Assembly (NCBI RefSeq): GCF_900098745.1
Contig: NZ_FQTT01000009.1
Span: forward strand, 309,127-373,126
DNA length: 64,000 nucleotides
Source: Actinomyces glycerinitolerans
GTDB lineage: Bacteria; Actinomycetota; Actinomycetes; Actinomycetales; Actinomycetaceae
Direction of reading: 5' to 3'
A program made the position numbers and the translations under genes. The notes below the pieces were generated by a model. It had not been told where the DNA came from. It saw only the letters and a program-made list of their open reading frames with translations, and ran no database searches. Within the stretch, counting starts at the first letter, position 1. Every line of letters starts with the position of its first letter. This document shows positions 35,826 to 44,150 of the stretch, one piece after another.

Positions 35826-37004
35826 TCAGGGCAGCCGGAGTTCGGGGATGGTGCCCTGCAAAGCCATTCGCAGCCATTGGTCGAACAACTCCGAGTTCGG
35901 GCCGGTCGTGGAACGGCGCGCGGGATCCGCTGTGGGAAGGACGAACCGCGGCTGGTCTCCCGGTGATGCTGCGTGCGTGGATGCTGAGTCGCGCGCGGCA
36001 TCGACGACTTCGCGGAAGGCGCGTCCTGCGGGCTTGATCGCTCCAGTGGAGTCGATGAGGCCGAGGGAGTACTCAAGCTCCGGGAAATCAGTCAGGTCGC
36101 GCGAGACGTCATGGGAGCACCACCAGGTGATCGCCTCCAGGTTCCGCGCTGACGGCATGCCGTCCAACCCCGTGAGGTGCGCGATGGTGTCGGTGATGAA
36201 AGCGGGCGCGTCGTTGTTGGGCACGTATGTAACCGGGGCGCCGACCTCCTGCAACCAAATGGATCGGCGCGGTCCTCCCCAGGCGCGGGCCAGCTCGACG
36301 AGATAGCGTGCGAACAGCGGCAGAGCGGGATGTCCGCTGCCGTACCGCGGGCCTACTTGCATGAACACCCACGAGTGCACCGTCGTAGTGTCTCCCAGAA
36401 GTGCATGGGCAGGCGTGAAGGGGTGGGAATCGTCGAACCACAGGTCGTCGTCGAAGGAGTGTGTGAGCTCGCCGGTGGGCCACGCCTCTCGTGCGGCCCC
36501 CAAAAGCGTGGTCAGCCAGCGTTCGGCCTCGTCGGCGCTCAGCTGTGAACGGTGCGGGTGTCGGGCGGAGGCGAACTGTATGAACTCGTTGCCCAGGCTC
36601 AAGCCGTCGGCGTGCGGGCGCGAAGAGAGCTCTCGGGCAAGAGTTCGCACCAGCCTGATTTGGCCCGACACTGCCTTCGGATCGGTGAAGAGATTCCGAT
36701 CGTGCCAGCTGGTCACCCACGATGGCAGGAAGTCGAAGGAGGACAAGTGCCCCTGCAGTGCGTCGACGGTAACCGTGAGACCGGCCTGGCCCGCGATATC
36801 TACTACACGCAGAACATCGTCGACGGCCGCTGGTCGGATGAGAGAGCGATTGGGCTGCAGCAGTGGCCACAACGGGAAGATCCGCACATGGTCCGCCCCG
36901 ATCGACCGTATCGTGGCCATGTCTTCGGAGACGAGTGCGGGGTCCAGATCCAGCCAGGAGTGGAACCACCCCACACGGGGCGTGTAGTTGACGCCGAACC
37001 TCAT
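35826..37004 (-). CDS. Clan GH-A glycoside hydrolase (GH5-like), intracellular
   Basis: A 392-aa TIM-barrel glycosidase without a signal peptide. Candidate acid/base Glu at about residue 140 in LSLGNEFIQF and nucleophile Glu at about 253 in IWLQEVGAP fit the clan A pattern (NE on strand 4, E on strand 7). A WWCSHDVSR segment near the C-terminus is also clan-like. The ATG is 3 nt after the mannosidase stop, with AGGAGG inside the end of that gene. Family assignment is uncertain; a beta-mannosidase-like role would fit the operon but is inferred. Confidence 0.68.
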   Translation of the reverse strand: MRFGVNYTPRVGWFHSWLDLDPALVSEDMATIRSIGADHVRIFPLWPLLQPNRSLIRPAAVDDVLRVVDIAGQAGLTVTVDALQGHLSSFDFLPSWVTSWHDRNLFTDPKAVSGQIRLVRTLARELSSRPHADGLSLGNEFIQFASARHPHRSQLSADEAERWLTTLLGAAREAWPTGELTHSFDDDLWFDDSHPFTPAHALLGDTTTVHSWVFMQVGPRYGSGHPALPLFARYLVELARAWGGPRRSIWLQEVGAPVTYVPNNDAPAFITDTIAHLTGLDGMPSARNLEAITWWCSHDVSRDLTDFPELEYSLGLIDSTGAIKPAGRAFREVVDAARDSASTHAASPGDQPRFVLPTADPARRSTTGPNSELFDQWLRMALQGTIPELRLP

Positions 37005-37006
37005 TG

Positions 37007-40000
37007 TCAGTGGCCTCCTGCGTGCTTCGGCTTCTGACTCATCCGCACGGTTGCGATTCCGAAGGGGTGCAATTCGAAGCCCCAGGCCCCCGTCTCACCC
37101 GTGACGGGGGCTATATCAACGCCCAGCGTGGAGTCGGGATGCCCGTGCAGGTCTGTGCCGACGGCTCCGACCAGGTCTTCGGAACGCAGCGTTACGCGGG
37201 TGCGTACGCCCTCCGCCTCATACAGGCGCACGAGCACATCCCCGGAGTCGTCATCGGCCGGGTGGAGCGACTCGATGACGGCGCCGGTCGCGGTAACCAG
37301 TGGGACGACGCCGACGGCGTCACCTGGAGCGGCGCACTCCCACACCGGTAGATCCAGACGGTACGCCGCCTCTCGGGTCTGTCGTGTTCCGGCTGAGGGG
37401 AGCACTGAGAAACGGAACAGGTGGTCGCCCTGGTCCTGGTTCGGATCTGGGAAGCGGGCGGACCGTAGCAGCGATGCCCGTACCAGTGACCAGGTGCCAC
37501 CGCCTTTACGGGGGTGGCGGGTTATGTCCCAGCCGTAGGTGGCGTCGTTGTCGATGCCTACGCCGCGGCCGGGTTCGCCCAATTGAATCCACTTGTGAGC
37601 GCACACCTCGAAGCGGTAAGCGTCCCAGGAGGTGTTCTCATGGGTGGGACGGCGTACGTGGCCGAACTGCGCCCCATAGGTTGCGGAGTCGGTGTGCACG
37701 TCGACGGGGAATGCCAGCTTCAGCAGTTTTTCCTTCTCGTGCCAGGAGACGTCGGCTCTGAGGTCGATCCTGTCGCCTGTCAGGGTCCATGTCAGTCGGG
37801 CGTGCGAGTTCCCGAAGGGCACCTCGACGACGGCTTGCGCCGCCCCGTTCTCCGCGCGCGTCTCGACCAACCGGCCCGGGAGTTCATGTATGGAGGCGCG
37901 GTAGAAGGGATCCAGGTCCCAGGCGTCCCACTCGTTGGGAAAGTCGTTGGCGATCTGGAGGCAGCCGAGTCGTTGCCCGGGCGGAATGATCTCCTGGCGA
38001 CTGCCGTCAACATTAAATGACAGTGAGACGACCGCTCCCGACGCATCGAGCTCCGCATGTGCGTCGTCGACTGTGAGGATCGCGCCGCCGTCCTCCAATC
38101 GCGTGATCACGACGTCGGTTTGCTCGGCCTTGGCGCTGGCGTCTGCGGCCGTCACCAATGCGGCTCCCAGAGGCGGAATCTCCACGCCGTCCACAAACTG
38201 CGATGCCGGCGCCGTGTTGAAGACCAGCCGGCATGGAGCATCGCCGGGCGCAGCGTTGTGCTCCGGGGGAGGAAGCGTCCCGCGGGGAGCGGCGGGGGCG
38301 GGCTCGGAAAGAAGAGCGGTCGGAGTCTGGTCGGCCAGAGCACGACGCGCGCTTGTGGCCAGGGCGCGCGCGGTGGCTATGACCCGCTGAAGCGCGGTTT
38401 CGGCCTCTTCGTAAACCCAGGCGATTGATGATCCCGGCAAGATGTCGTGGAATTGGCACAGCAGGGTGGCGCGCCACAGCCGGCGGAGGAGGGCGGCGGG
38501 GTAGACGTCTTCGGCGAGTAGACCACGTACCCAGGCGGTCGTGCACCAGGTCTCGGCTTCGCGCAGCGCCGCCTCGGCCTCGCGATTGCCGCGCTTGATG
38601 GCGGCGTGGCTGGTGAGTGTTCCGCGATGCTTCTCCAGGTACAACTCCCCGACCCATACCGGAGCCGTCGAATACTCCGTGCGAGCGCGATTGAAGAACT
38701 CCTCGGAGGTCATGTGCTCCATCCGGGGCGAACCGGCGAGATCCTGACTGCGTTCTATGCGGTCGAGCATCTCGCGGACCGGGCCACCCCCGCCGTCGCC
38801 GTAGCCATAGAGGAAGAGCTCGGTGGTGGCCCGCCCCTTCTCCTTGAAGTTGCGCTGGGCGTGCTGTATCTGTTCCGCGCTAGCCTCGGCGCCATAGGTG
38901 TCCGCAGGAGGGAAATGGGTGAATATCCGTGTGCCATCGATCCCCTCCCACCACAGCGTGTGATGGGGAAACACGTCAACCTGGTTCCAGGAGATCTTCT
39001 GCGTGAGGAAGTTGTCGTAACCGGCGAGGTGGGCGATCTGCGGCAGCGCTCCGGTGTAGCCGAATGAGTCGGGAAGCCAGATCTCATGGCATACGGCTCC
39101 TAACTCGTCACGGAAGAAGGCCGTTCCCTCGGTCAGTTGGCGCACCAGGGACTCGCCCGAGGGCAGGACCGCGTCGGGCTCGACCCAGGAACCGCCGACC
39201 GGAACAATGCGACCAGCCTCAACCTGGGTCTTGAGGCGTTCGAACAGCGCCGGATCTTCCTCTTTGACCCATGCGGCGTGCTGAGCGGCGGGGAGGGCGA
39301 AGATCATGGGTGATCCGTCCTCGAGCAGGCGTATCACATTGGCCAGAGTGCGGACCGCCTTGCGCCGTGACTCCCGGACGGGCCAGAGCCAGGCGGAGTC
39401 GATGTGTGCGTGCCCGATCACCCCGAGAGTCACCGCGTCATGATCGGCGGGTGTGGCCAGGAGCGGCCTCAACAGCTCACGCACTTCAGCGGCCGCGGCG
39501 CGAACATTTGCGGGGTCGAGCCGGTCGATCGCCTCCGAGGTGCCGATCAGGACCTTCCACATGCGCGGAGAATCCTCTGGCAGTGTCCGTGCGAGACCCA
39601 ACAGGGTGTCGACATCCGCGGCGAGGGCGCGCACCTGGTCGTGAACTCGGACAAGACGAGCCGTGCGGAACGTGTATAGCGGTGCACAGGACTGGGTGAA
39701 CCGGGATCCCGCGGCCGTGGGCTGAAACGGAGGAACCCCGAGAAGCAGCGGGTTGGATGCGGCCTCGATGTACAACGTGAGGCGTCCTGCATCGTCCAGT
39801 AGCGTCGGTGACACGGGAACCCATTGATTCCGCGGATTGATGGCCTTGAGGATGCTTCCGTCAGGGGTTCGCACCAGTCCTTCGGCTTGGAAGCCGGGGG
39901 AATGGGAGGCCCAGCCGAGGTCGATGTCCAGCTCAAGGTGCTCGCCGCGCAGCTCGGCGGGGATCTGAACACTCACCCGGAACCAGGTAGTGCCCCACGC

Positions 40001-40234
40001 GGGTCCCCAGTCTCCGGGGACCGTGAAGGTGCGGTAGGGGGTGTGGGAAGACATAGCAACCGAGAAGGGGACTGGAGCGCCTGCCCCTGGGACGCCAGCC
40101 ACAGGTCCGGCGTCATCGGTGACCTCCCAGGCCTCGACGTGCAAGGGGGCGATTGTCTCGAGGCCGGCCGGGCGGACCTTCTCATTGAGAATGCGGTCAA
40201 TGTGCTTAAGGAGCATCGGGCGGTTGTCGTGCAC
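37007..40234 (-). CDS. Alpha-mannosidase, GH38
   Basis: A 1075-aa cytoplasmic alpha-mannosidase. GTG 40234 is preferred because GGAGG lies 5 nt before it; an ATG at 40246 has no such site. The zinc site is in GHAHIDSAWLWP (His about 275 and 277, Asp about 279), the catalytic nucleophile Asp at about 389 in WLPDSFGYTGALPQ. The C-terminal beta domains end in GFELHPFGIATVRM. Size and order match bacterial GH38 enzymes of about 1000 aa. First gene of the island operon, behind a TTGACC-17-TAGCCT promoter. Confidence 0.9.
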   Translation of the reverse strand: MHDNRPMLLKHIDRILNEKVRPAGLETIAPLHVEAWEVTDDAGPVAGVPGAGAPVPFSVAMSSHTPYRTFTVPGDWGPAWGTTWFRVSVQIPAELRGEHLELDIDLGWASHSPGFQAEGLVRTPDGSILKAINPRNQWVPVSPTLLDDAGRLTLYIEAASNPLLLGVPPFQPTAAGSRFTQSCAPLYTFRTARLVRVHDQVRALAADVDTLLGLARTLPEDSPRMWKVLIGTSEAIDRLDPANVRAAAAEVRELLRPLLATPADHDAVTLGVIGHAHIDSAWLWPVRESRRKAVRTLANVIRLLEDGSPMIFALPAAQHAAWVKEEDPALFERLKTQVEAGRIVPVGGSWVEPDAVLPSGESLVRQLTEGTAFFRDELGAVCHEIWLPDSFGYTGALPQIAHLAGYDNFLTQKISWNQVDVFPHHTLWWEGIDGTRIFTHFPPADTYGAEASAEQIQHAQRNFKEKGRATTELFLYGYGDGGGGPVREMLDRIERSQDLAGSPRMEHMTSEEFFNRARTEYSTAPVWVGELYLEKHRGTLTSHAAIKRGNREAEAALREAETWCTTAWVRGLLAEDVYPAALLRRLWRATLLCQFHDILPGSSIAWVYEEAETALQRVIATARALATSARRALADQTPTALLSEPAPAAPRGTLPPPEHNAAPGDAPCRLVFNTAPASQFVDGVEIPPLGAALVTAADASAKAEQTDVVITRLEDGGAILTVDDAHAELDASGAVVSLSFNVDGSRQEIIPPGQRLGCLQIANDFPNEWDAWDLDPFYRASIHELPGRLVETRAENGAAQAVVEVPFGNSHARLTWTLTGDRIDLRADVSWHEKEKLLKLAFPVDVHTDSATYGAQFGHVRRPTHENTSWDAYRFEVCAHKWIQLGEPGRGVGIDNDATYGWDITRHPRKGGGTWSLVRASLLRSARFPDPNQDQGDHLFRFSVLPSAGTRQTREAAYRLDLPVWECAAPGDAVGVVPLVTATGAVIESLHPADDDSGDVLVRLYEAEGVRTRVTLRSEDLVGAVGTDLHGHPDSTLGVDIAPVTGETGAWGFELHPFGIATVRMSQKPKHAGGH

Positions 40235-40308
40235 GGCGGCCTCCATCGGCGCGGGCGGATGAGACGGCGAGTGTCCGTCGTCGGTGGCGGACTGCCTGAT
40301 GGCAGCCC

Positions 40309-40337
40309 AGGCTAAACCGTGTTATGTAGGGGGTCAA
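40309..40337 (-). promoter_or_regulatory. Promoter of the mannosidase operon with overlapping operator candidates
   Basis: On the minus strand TTGACC (40332-40337) and TAGCCT (40309-40314) are 17 bp apart. GCTAAACCGTGTTATG (plus strand, 40311-40326) overlaps the -10 and shares CTAAACCG with the operator at 35796. A second LacI-like word, GTCAAGCGTTTTCG, overlaps the -35 at 40333-40346. Either would allow repression by the divergent LacI-type protein. Confidence 0.55.
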
Positions 40338-40387
40338 GCGTTTTCGACGGAACTTCATAAGACGATCAGCTATGGCATACTGCCATC

Positions 40388-41401
40388 ATGGAACGTCCCA
40401 CCATCCGTGATATTGCGGAGGTAGCCGGTGTATCCCCATCGGCTGTGTCTTTCGCCCTCAACGGCCGTCCGGGCGTCTCGGAGAGCACCCGCAGCAGGGT
40501 GGTTGCCGTTGCGAATCAGATGGGTTGGACGCCGAATGCCGCCGCGCGGGCCCTATCTGCCTCCCGGGCGGGTGCTGTGGGCCTGGTCATTGCGAAGCCG
40601 AGCCATGCTGTCGCCGCCGAACGCTTCTTCTTCGAATTCATCGTTGGTATGCAGGGGGAGTTGGCGGCAGACGGACTCGCCCTCGTGCTGCAGATTGTCG
40701 AGACAACGGCGGAGGAGATCACTACTTACCGCTCGTGGTGGGCGCAGCGCCGTGTCGACGGGGTTGTTGTGGTCGACCCGCGCAGCGAGGATCCGCGCTT
40801 GGCAGTTCTTGGTGAACTCGGCCTTCCGTATGTGTTGGTCGGTGAGCCGGATGTGTCCGGTATGCCCGCCGTCGTCGGGGACGACGAGGGCATGATGGAC
40901 ATGGTCCTGATGCACCTGATCGAACAGGGATGCGCTCGTATCGCCTACGTCTCCGGTGCCGCCGGCGTCATGCACAATGCGCGGCGCACCAACGCCCTAT
41001 CCGCGTCCGGCAGGCGTGAGGGAGTCGAGATCATGGTCGTGCAGGCTCCCGACTACTCGGAGCGCTCCGGCGGTCAGGCCACTGCCGAACTCATCGGGAG
41101 CAGGCGCGTCCCCGACGCAATCATCTACGACAACGAAGTGCTCGCGGTTGGTGGTCTGTCCGTGCTGAAGCAGGATCAGAGCGACATCGGGCCCGGCGTC
41201 GCCGTCGTGTCCCTGGAGGACTCTGCCGTTCTGCGTGTACTGACTCCCGATGTTACGGCCGTTCATCGAGAACCGGGCGAGATGGGACAAACCGCTGCCA
41301 GGCTCTTACGGACGTATTTGAGTGAACAGACGTCTCAGACCGTTCGCCTGATGACTCCCACCCTCGTGGTGCGCGCCTCCTCGCGGCGCCGAGTCTCATA
41401 G
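40388..41401 (+). CDS. LacI-family transcriptional regulator of the mannoside island
   Basis: A 337-aa repressor divergent from the mannosidase operon. The N-terminal HTH and hinge read TIRDIAEVAGVSPSAVSFAL and NAAARALSASRAG. The sugar-binding periplasmic-type core includes GLVIAKPSHA, RRVDGVVVVDPR and VAVVSLEDS. CATACT lies 6 nt before the ATG with no ribosome site between, so the transcript is probably leaderless. Its likely ligands are mannosides or their cleavage products, and the likely targets are the operators at 40311-40346 and 35796-35811. Confidence 0.88.
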   Translation: MERPTIRDIAEVAGVSPSAVSFALNGRPGVSESTRSRVVAVANQMGWTPNAAARALSASRAGAVGLVIAKPSHAVAAERFFFEFIVGMQGELAADGLALVLQIVETTAEEITTYRSWWAQRRVDGVVVVDPRSEDPRLAVLGELGLPYVLVGEPDVSGMPAVVGDDEGMMDMVLMHLIEQGCARIAYVSGAAGVMHNARRTNALSASGRREGVEIMVVQAPDYSERSGGQATAELIGSRRVPDAIIYDNEVLAVGGLSVLKQDQSDIGPGVAVVSLEDSAVLRVLTPDVTAVHREPGEMGQTAARLLRTYLSEQTSQTVRLMTPTLVVRASSRRRVS

Positions 41402-41477
41402 TTTGTGCTGCCGCGGCCCAGTCGCTGGCGTTTGGCGGCACGGTTATGTGTCGGCGCGCCCAAGGTTGGGTGGCTAA

Positions 41478-41601
41478 GAGTCAAAAATGATGACAAACGG
41501 GGGCGTCGACGTCCACGACGCTCTTGAAAATGGCGGAATCATGCGGATGTCGAGCCGGTGCGCGTGGCCACGCGAGCCGTTTGTCATCGTTTTTGACACT
41601 C
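41478..41601. repeat. Intergenic dyad element (TCAAAAATGATGACAAACGG type)
   Basis: The 23-bp arm 41478-41500 (core TCAAAAATGATGACAAACGG) is mirrored by 41577-41601 with one substitution and one 2-base insertion, separated by 76 bp. It lies between the lacI gene and holB, both on the plus strand. There is no coding sense inside. Confidence 0.6.
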
Positions 41602-41672
41602 GGGCCGCTCGGCGGGACCTGAAGCTCGGTCGAGCTGTCCGCCGGCACGGGCGAGCAAGGCGGATCGGCGGG

Positions 41673-41701
41673 CTGAACGCGTCGGCGGTTGCCGCTAGCC
41701 T
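41673..41701 (+). promoter_or_regulatory. Promoter of holB and its upstream mini-ORF
   Basis: CTGAAC (41673-41678) and TAGCCT (41696-41701) are spaced 17 bp apart. The predicted start of transcription falls on the GTG at 41708. Confidence 0.5.
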
Positions 41702-41707
41702 GGTGGG

Positions 41708-41773
41708 GTGAATCAGTCCATCCCGACGCCGGTGATCAACGGCTCATTCCCTCGCCTCCGGGTACCCGTATGA
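41708..41773 (+). CDS. 21-aa leaderless mini-ORF coupled to holB
   Basis: GTG at 41708 lies 6 nt after a TAGCCT -10 box and opens a 21-codon frame (reads NQSIPTPVINGSFPRLRVPV after the start). Its TGA overlaps the holB ATG as ATGA (41770-41773). No ribosome site precedes the holB ATG, so re-initiation after this peptide is a plausible way for holB to be translated. It is too short to test by homology. Confidence 0.4.
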   Translation: MNQSIPTPVINGSFPRLRVPV

Positions 41774-42996
41774 GCGTGTGGGAAGACGTCGTCGGGCAGG
41801 AGCGGGTCGTCGCCGCCTTCAGGGCGGCTGCCGAGGCCGCCCGCGTGGTCGTAGCCGCGCGCGGGGGAGGCGATTCCGGTGCCGGTGAGGCCATAGTCGC
41901 CGGTGAGGCCGGCGCCGTCGACGCCTCCGCCATGACCCACGCCTGGTTGGTGACCGGTCCGCCCGGCTCCGGCCGGTCCGTCGCCGCCCGCGCCTTCGCC
42001 GCCGCCCTGCAGTGCACCGGCGAAGTTCCCGGCTGCGGGGTGTGCAAGGCCTGTCGCGACGTGCTCAGCGGCAGCCACCCCGATGTGGTGCGCATGGCCA
42101 CCGAGAAGCTCCTGATCACCATGGATGAGGTCAAGACGCTGATCGGTGAGGCGCAGCGCCGTCCCTGGACCGGCAACTGGCGGGTGATCCTGGTGGAGGA
42201 CGCCGACCGCATGGCCGAGCGCACCACCAACGTGCTGCTGAAGTCCATCGAGGAGCCGCCCCCGCAGACCGTGTGGATCCTGTGTACGCCCAGCGCCGAC
42301 GACGTACTGCCCACCATCCGCTCGCGCTGCCGGCTGGTGACGCTGCGCGTCCCGCCCGCCGACGCCGTAGCCGAACTGCTGGTGCGCCGCGACGGCGCCG
42401 AGCCGGAGCTGGCCGCCCGCGCCGCCCGCGCCAGCCAGTCCCACATCGGGCTCGCCCGCCACCTGGCCACCGACCCCGGCGCCTGGGAGCGGCGCCGTCG
42501 CCTGCTGCTGGCGCCCATCTCCCTGCGCAGTGTGGGGGACGCCGTGTTGGCCGCCGCCGATCTGGTCGACGCGGCCGAGGCGGAGGCCGCGCAGGCCACC
42601 ACCGAACGCGACGCCGTGGAGAAGGCCGCTCTGCTGCGAGCCCTCGGGCTGGAGGAGGGCGGGCGGGTTCCGCCGTCGCTGCGCGCCCAGGTCCGGCAAC
42701 TGGAAGAGGATCAGAAGCGGCGCGCCCGGCGTGCTCGCACCGACGTGCTCGACCGGGCGATGATCGACCTGTTGTCCTTCTACCGGGACGTGCTGGTGGT
42801 CCAGCTCGGCAGCGACGTCGAACAGGTCAACATCGACCTCTCCGATGCGGTGACACAGGTGGCCGCCTCCACCGGGCCGCGCCAGTCGCTGGCGCGCATC
42901 GCCGCCATCGAGGAGTGCCGTGAGCGGTTGCGGTCCAATGCCGCTCCGCTGCTGGCGGTCGAATCCCTCATGGTGCAGCTGCGTCCCCAGGCCTAG
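41770..42996 (+). CDS. holB: DNA polymerase III delta' subunit (clamp loader)
   Basis: A 408-aa clamp-loader subunit. Walker A-like TGPPGSGRSVAARAF, zinc-binding Cys motif (CTGEVPGCGVCKAC), KLLITMDEVKTLI, ILVEDADRMAERT and SIEEPPPQT follow the DnaX/HolB order; the P-loop lysine is replaced by Arg (GSGRS), as expected for a non-hydrolysing delta'. A Gly/Ala-rich insertion lies at residues 28-50. The C-terminal part (AQVRQLEEDQKRRARR on) is the collar domain. ATG at 41770 matches the family N-terminus SVWEDVVGQERV. Confidence 0.93.
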   Translation: MSVWEDVVGQERVVAAFRAAAEAARVVVAARGGGDSGAGEAIVAGEAGAVDASAMTHAWLVTGPPGSGRSVAARAFAAALQCTGEVPGCGVCKACRDVLSGSHPDVVRMATEKLLITMDEVKTLIGEAQRRPWTGNWRVILVEDADRMAERTTNVLLKSIEEPPPQTVWILCTPSADDVLPTIRSRCRLVTLRVPPADAVAELLVRRDGAEPELAARAARASQSHIGLARHLATDPGAWERRRRLLLAPISLRSVGDAVLAAADLVDAAEAEAAQATTERDAVEKAALLRALGLEEGGRVPPSLRAQVRQLEEDQKRRARRARTDVLDRAMIDLLSFYRDVLVVQLGSDVEQVNIDLSDAVTQVAASTGPRQSLARIAAIEECRERLRSNAAPLLAVESLMVQLRPQA

Positions 42997-43025
42997 GCGC
43001 TGCCAAGGAAGCCCGCCGGCTCCGC

Positions 43026-43961
43026 CTAACGCGGCTCGGCCGGCTGTGCCGCGGCGGTGTCCTCCGGCGCGAGCTCGGTGGCCGCCCAGGACGACAGCAG
43101 CCGCAGCGCCTCCTCGCTCGGGCTGCCCGGCTCCACGCCGTAGACGAGCATGGTCATTCCGGGGGTGGTCGCCATCGCGGCCGGCTCGTAGCACAGGTGA
43201 ATCTGGCCGACGATCGGGTGATTAACCACCTTCTCACTGCGGCACACGTAGCGGACGTCGTGGCGCGCCCACAGGTCGGCGAACTCCCGGCTGCGCGTGG
43301 ACAACTCACCGATGAGCGCCTGCAGGCACGGGTCGGTCGGGTCCTCGCCGGCGCTCAGCCGCAGCATCGCCACCAGGTCCTCCGCACCCATCTGCCAGTT
43401 GGGGAAGAAGTCCCGCGAACGCGGGTCCAGGAACATGAAGCGGGCCATGCTCGGGTGCTCCGCGGCCACCTCCGGGATCGGGTCCACGAACATGTGGTAG
43501 TACAGCGCCCGCGCCATGGTGTTGGTCGCCACGTAGTCGCCCGAGCCGTTGCGCACCGCGGCCGGCATGGGCGTCGCGTCCAGCAGCCACTGGGTGTCCT
43601 GCCGTACGGCGCAGCTCTTGGCCCGCCCGCGACGGCGCCGCATCCGGCCCGTGGGGGTGACGGCGCGGGCGAGGTCGATCAGGTGCTGCCGCTCGGCGTC
43701 GTCCAGCAGCAGCGCGGAGGCGAGGGCCTCCAGTACCTCGTCGGAGGCGCCGGCCGCATTCCCCCGCTCCAGGCGCGTGTAGTAGTCCACACTCACCCCG
43801 GCGAGCATGGCGACCTCCTCGCGGCGCAGCCCCGGCACCCGGCGGTGCCCGGCGACGACGGGCAGCCCCACCATCTGCGGGGTCACCTTTGCCCTGCGGG
43901 TGGTCAGGAAGTCCTTGATCTCGGCGCGGGCGTCGGCGGATACGGGCGGCTGCTGGCTCAT
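43026..43961 (-). CDS. XRE-family regulator with MmyB-like ligand-binding domain
   Basis: A 311-aa regulator. The helix-turn-helix (about residues 40-85) includes GLRREEVAMLAGVSVDYYTRLERG. The C-terminal two thirds (WLLDATPMPAAVRNGSGD, then NTMARALY, FMFLDPRSRDFFPNW) match the MmyB-like domain common in actinobacterial regulators of this kind, thought to bind small hydrophobic ligands. TACGCT lies 6 nt before the ATG (leaderless pattern). It is followed by holB on the opposite strand and divergent from the TAP-like hydrolase, a possible target. Confidence 0.85.
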   Translation of the reverse strand: MSQQPPVSADARAEIKDFLTTRRAKVTPQMVGLPVVAGHRRVPGLRREEVAMLAGVSVDYYTRLERGNAAGASDEVLEALASALLLDDAERQHLIDLARAVTPTGRMRRRRGRAKSCAVRQDTQWLLDATPMPAAVRNGSGDYVATNTMARALYYHMFVDPIPEVAAEHPSMARFMFLDPRSRDFFPNWQMGAEDLVAMLRLSAGEDPTDPCLQALIGELSTRSREFADLWARHDVRYVCRSEKVVNHPIVGQIHLCYEPAAMATTPGMTMLVYGVEPGSPSEEALRLLSSWAATELAPEDTAAAQPAEPR

Positions 43962-44150
43962 GGGATCAGCGTAGGCGCCGCCCGGCCGCCGTGGGAGGCC
44001 CGCCCAGTCCCCGTCAAGGTTCAGGTGGGACCAGAGGGGGCGGGATAGGCCCTGGGACGTGGTGACAGAGCCTAACGGCTGCGTCGCAATGGGGAGAGCT
44101 CCACGGCCGCGCGTCCGCCTGGGGGAGGGGCCACCCCGTAAGCTGCACGG

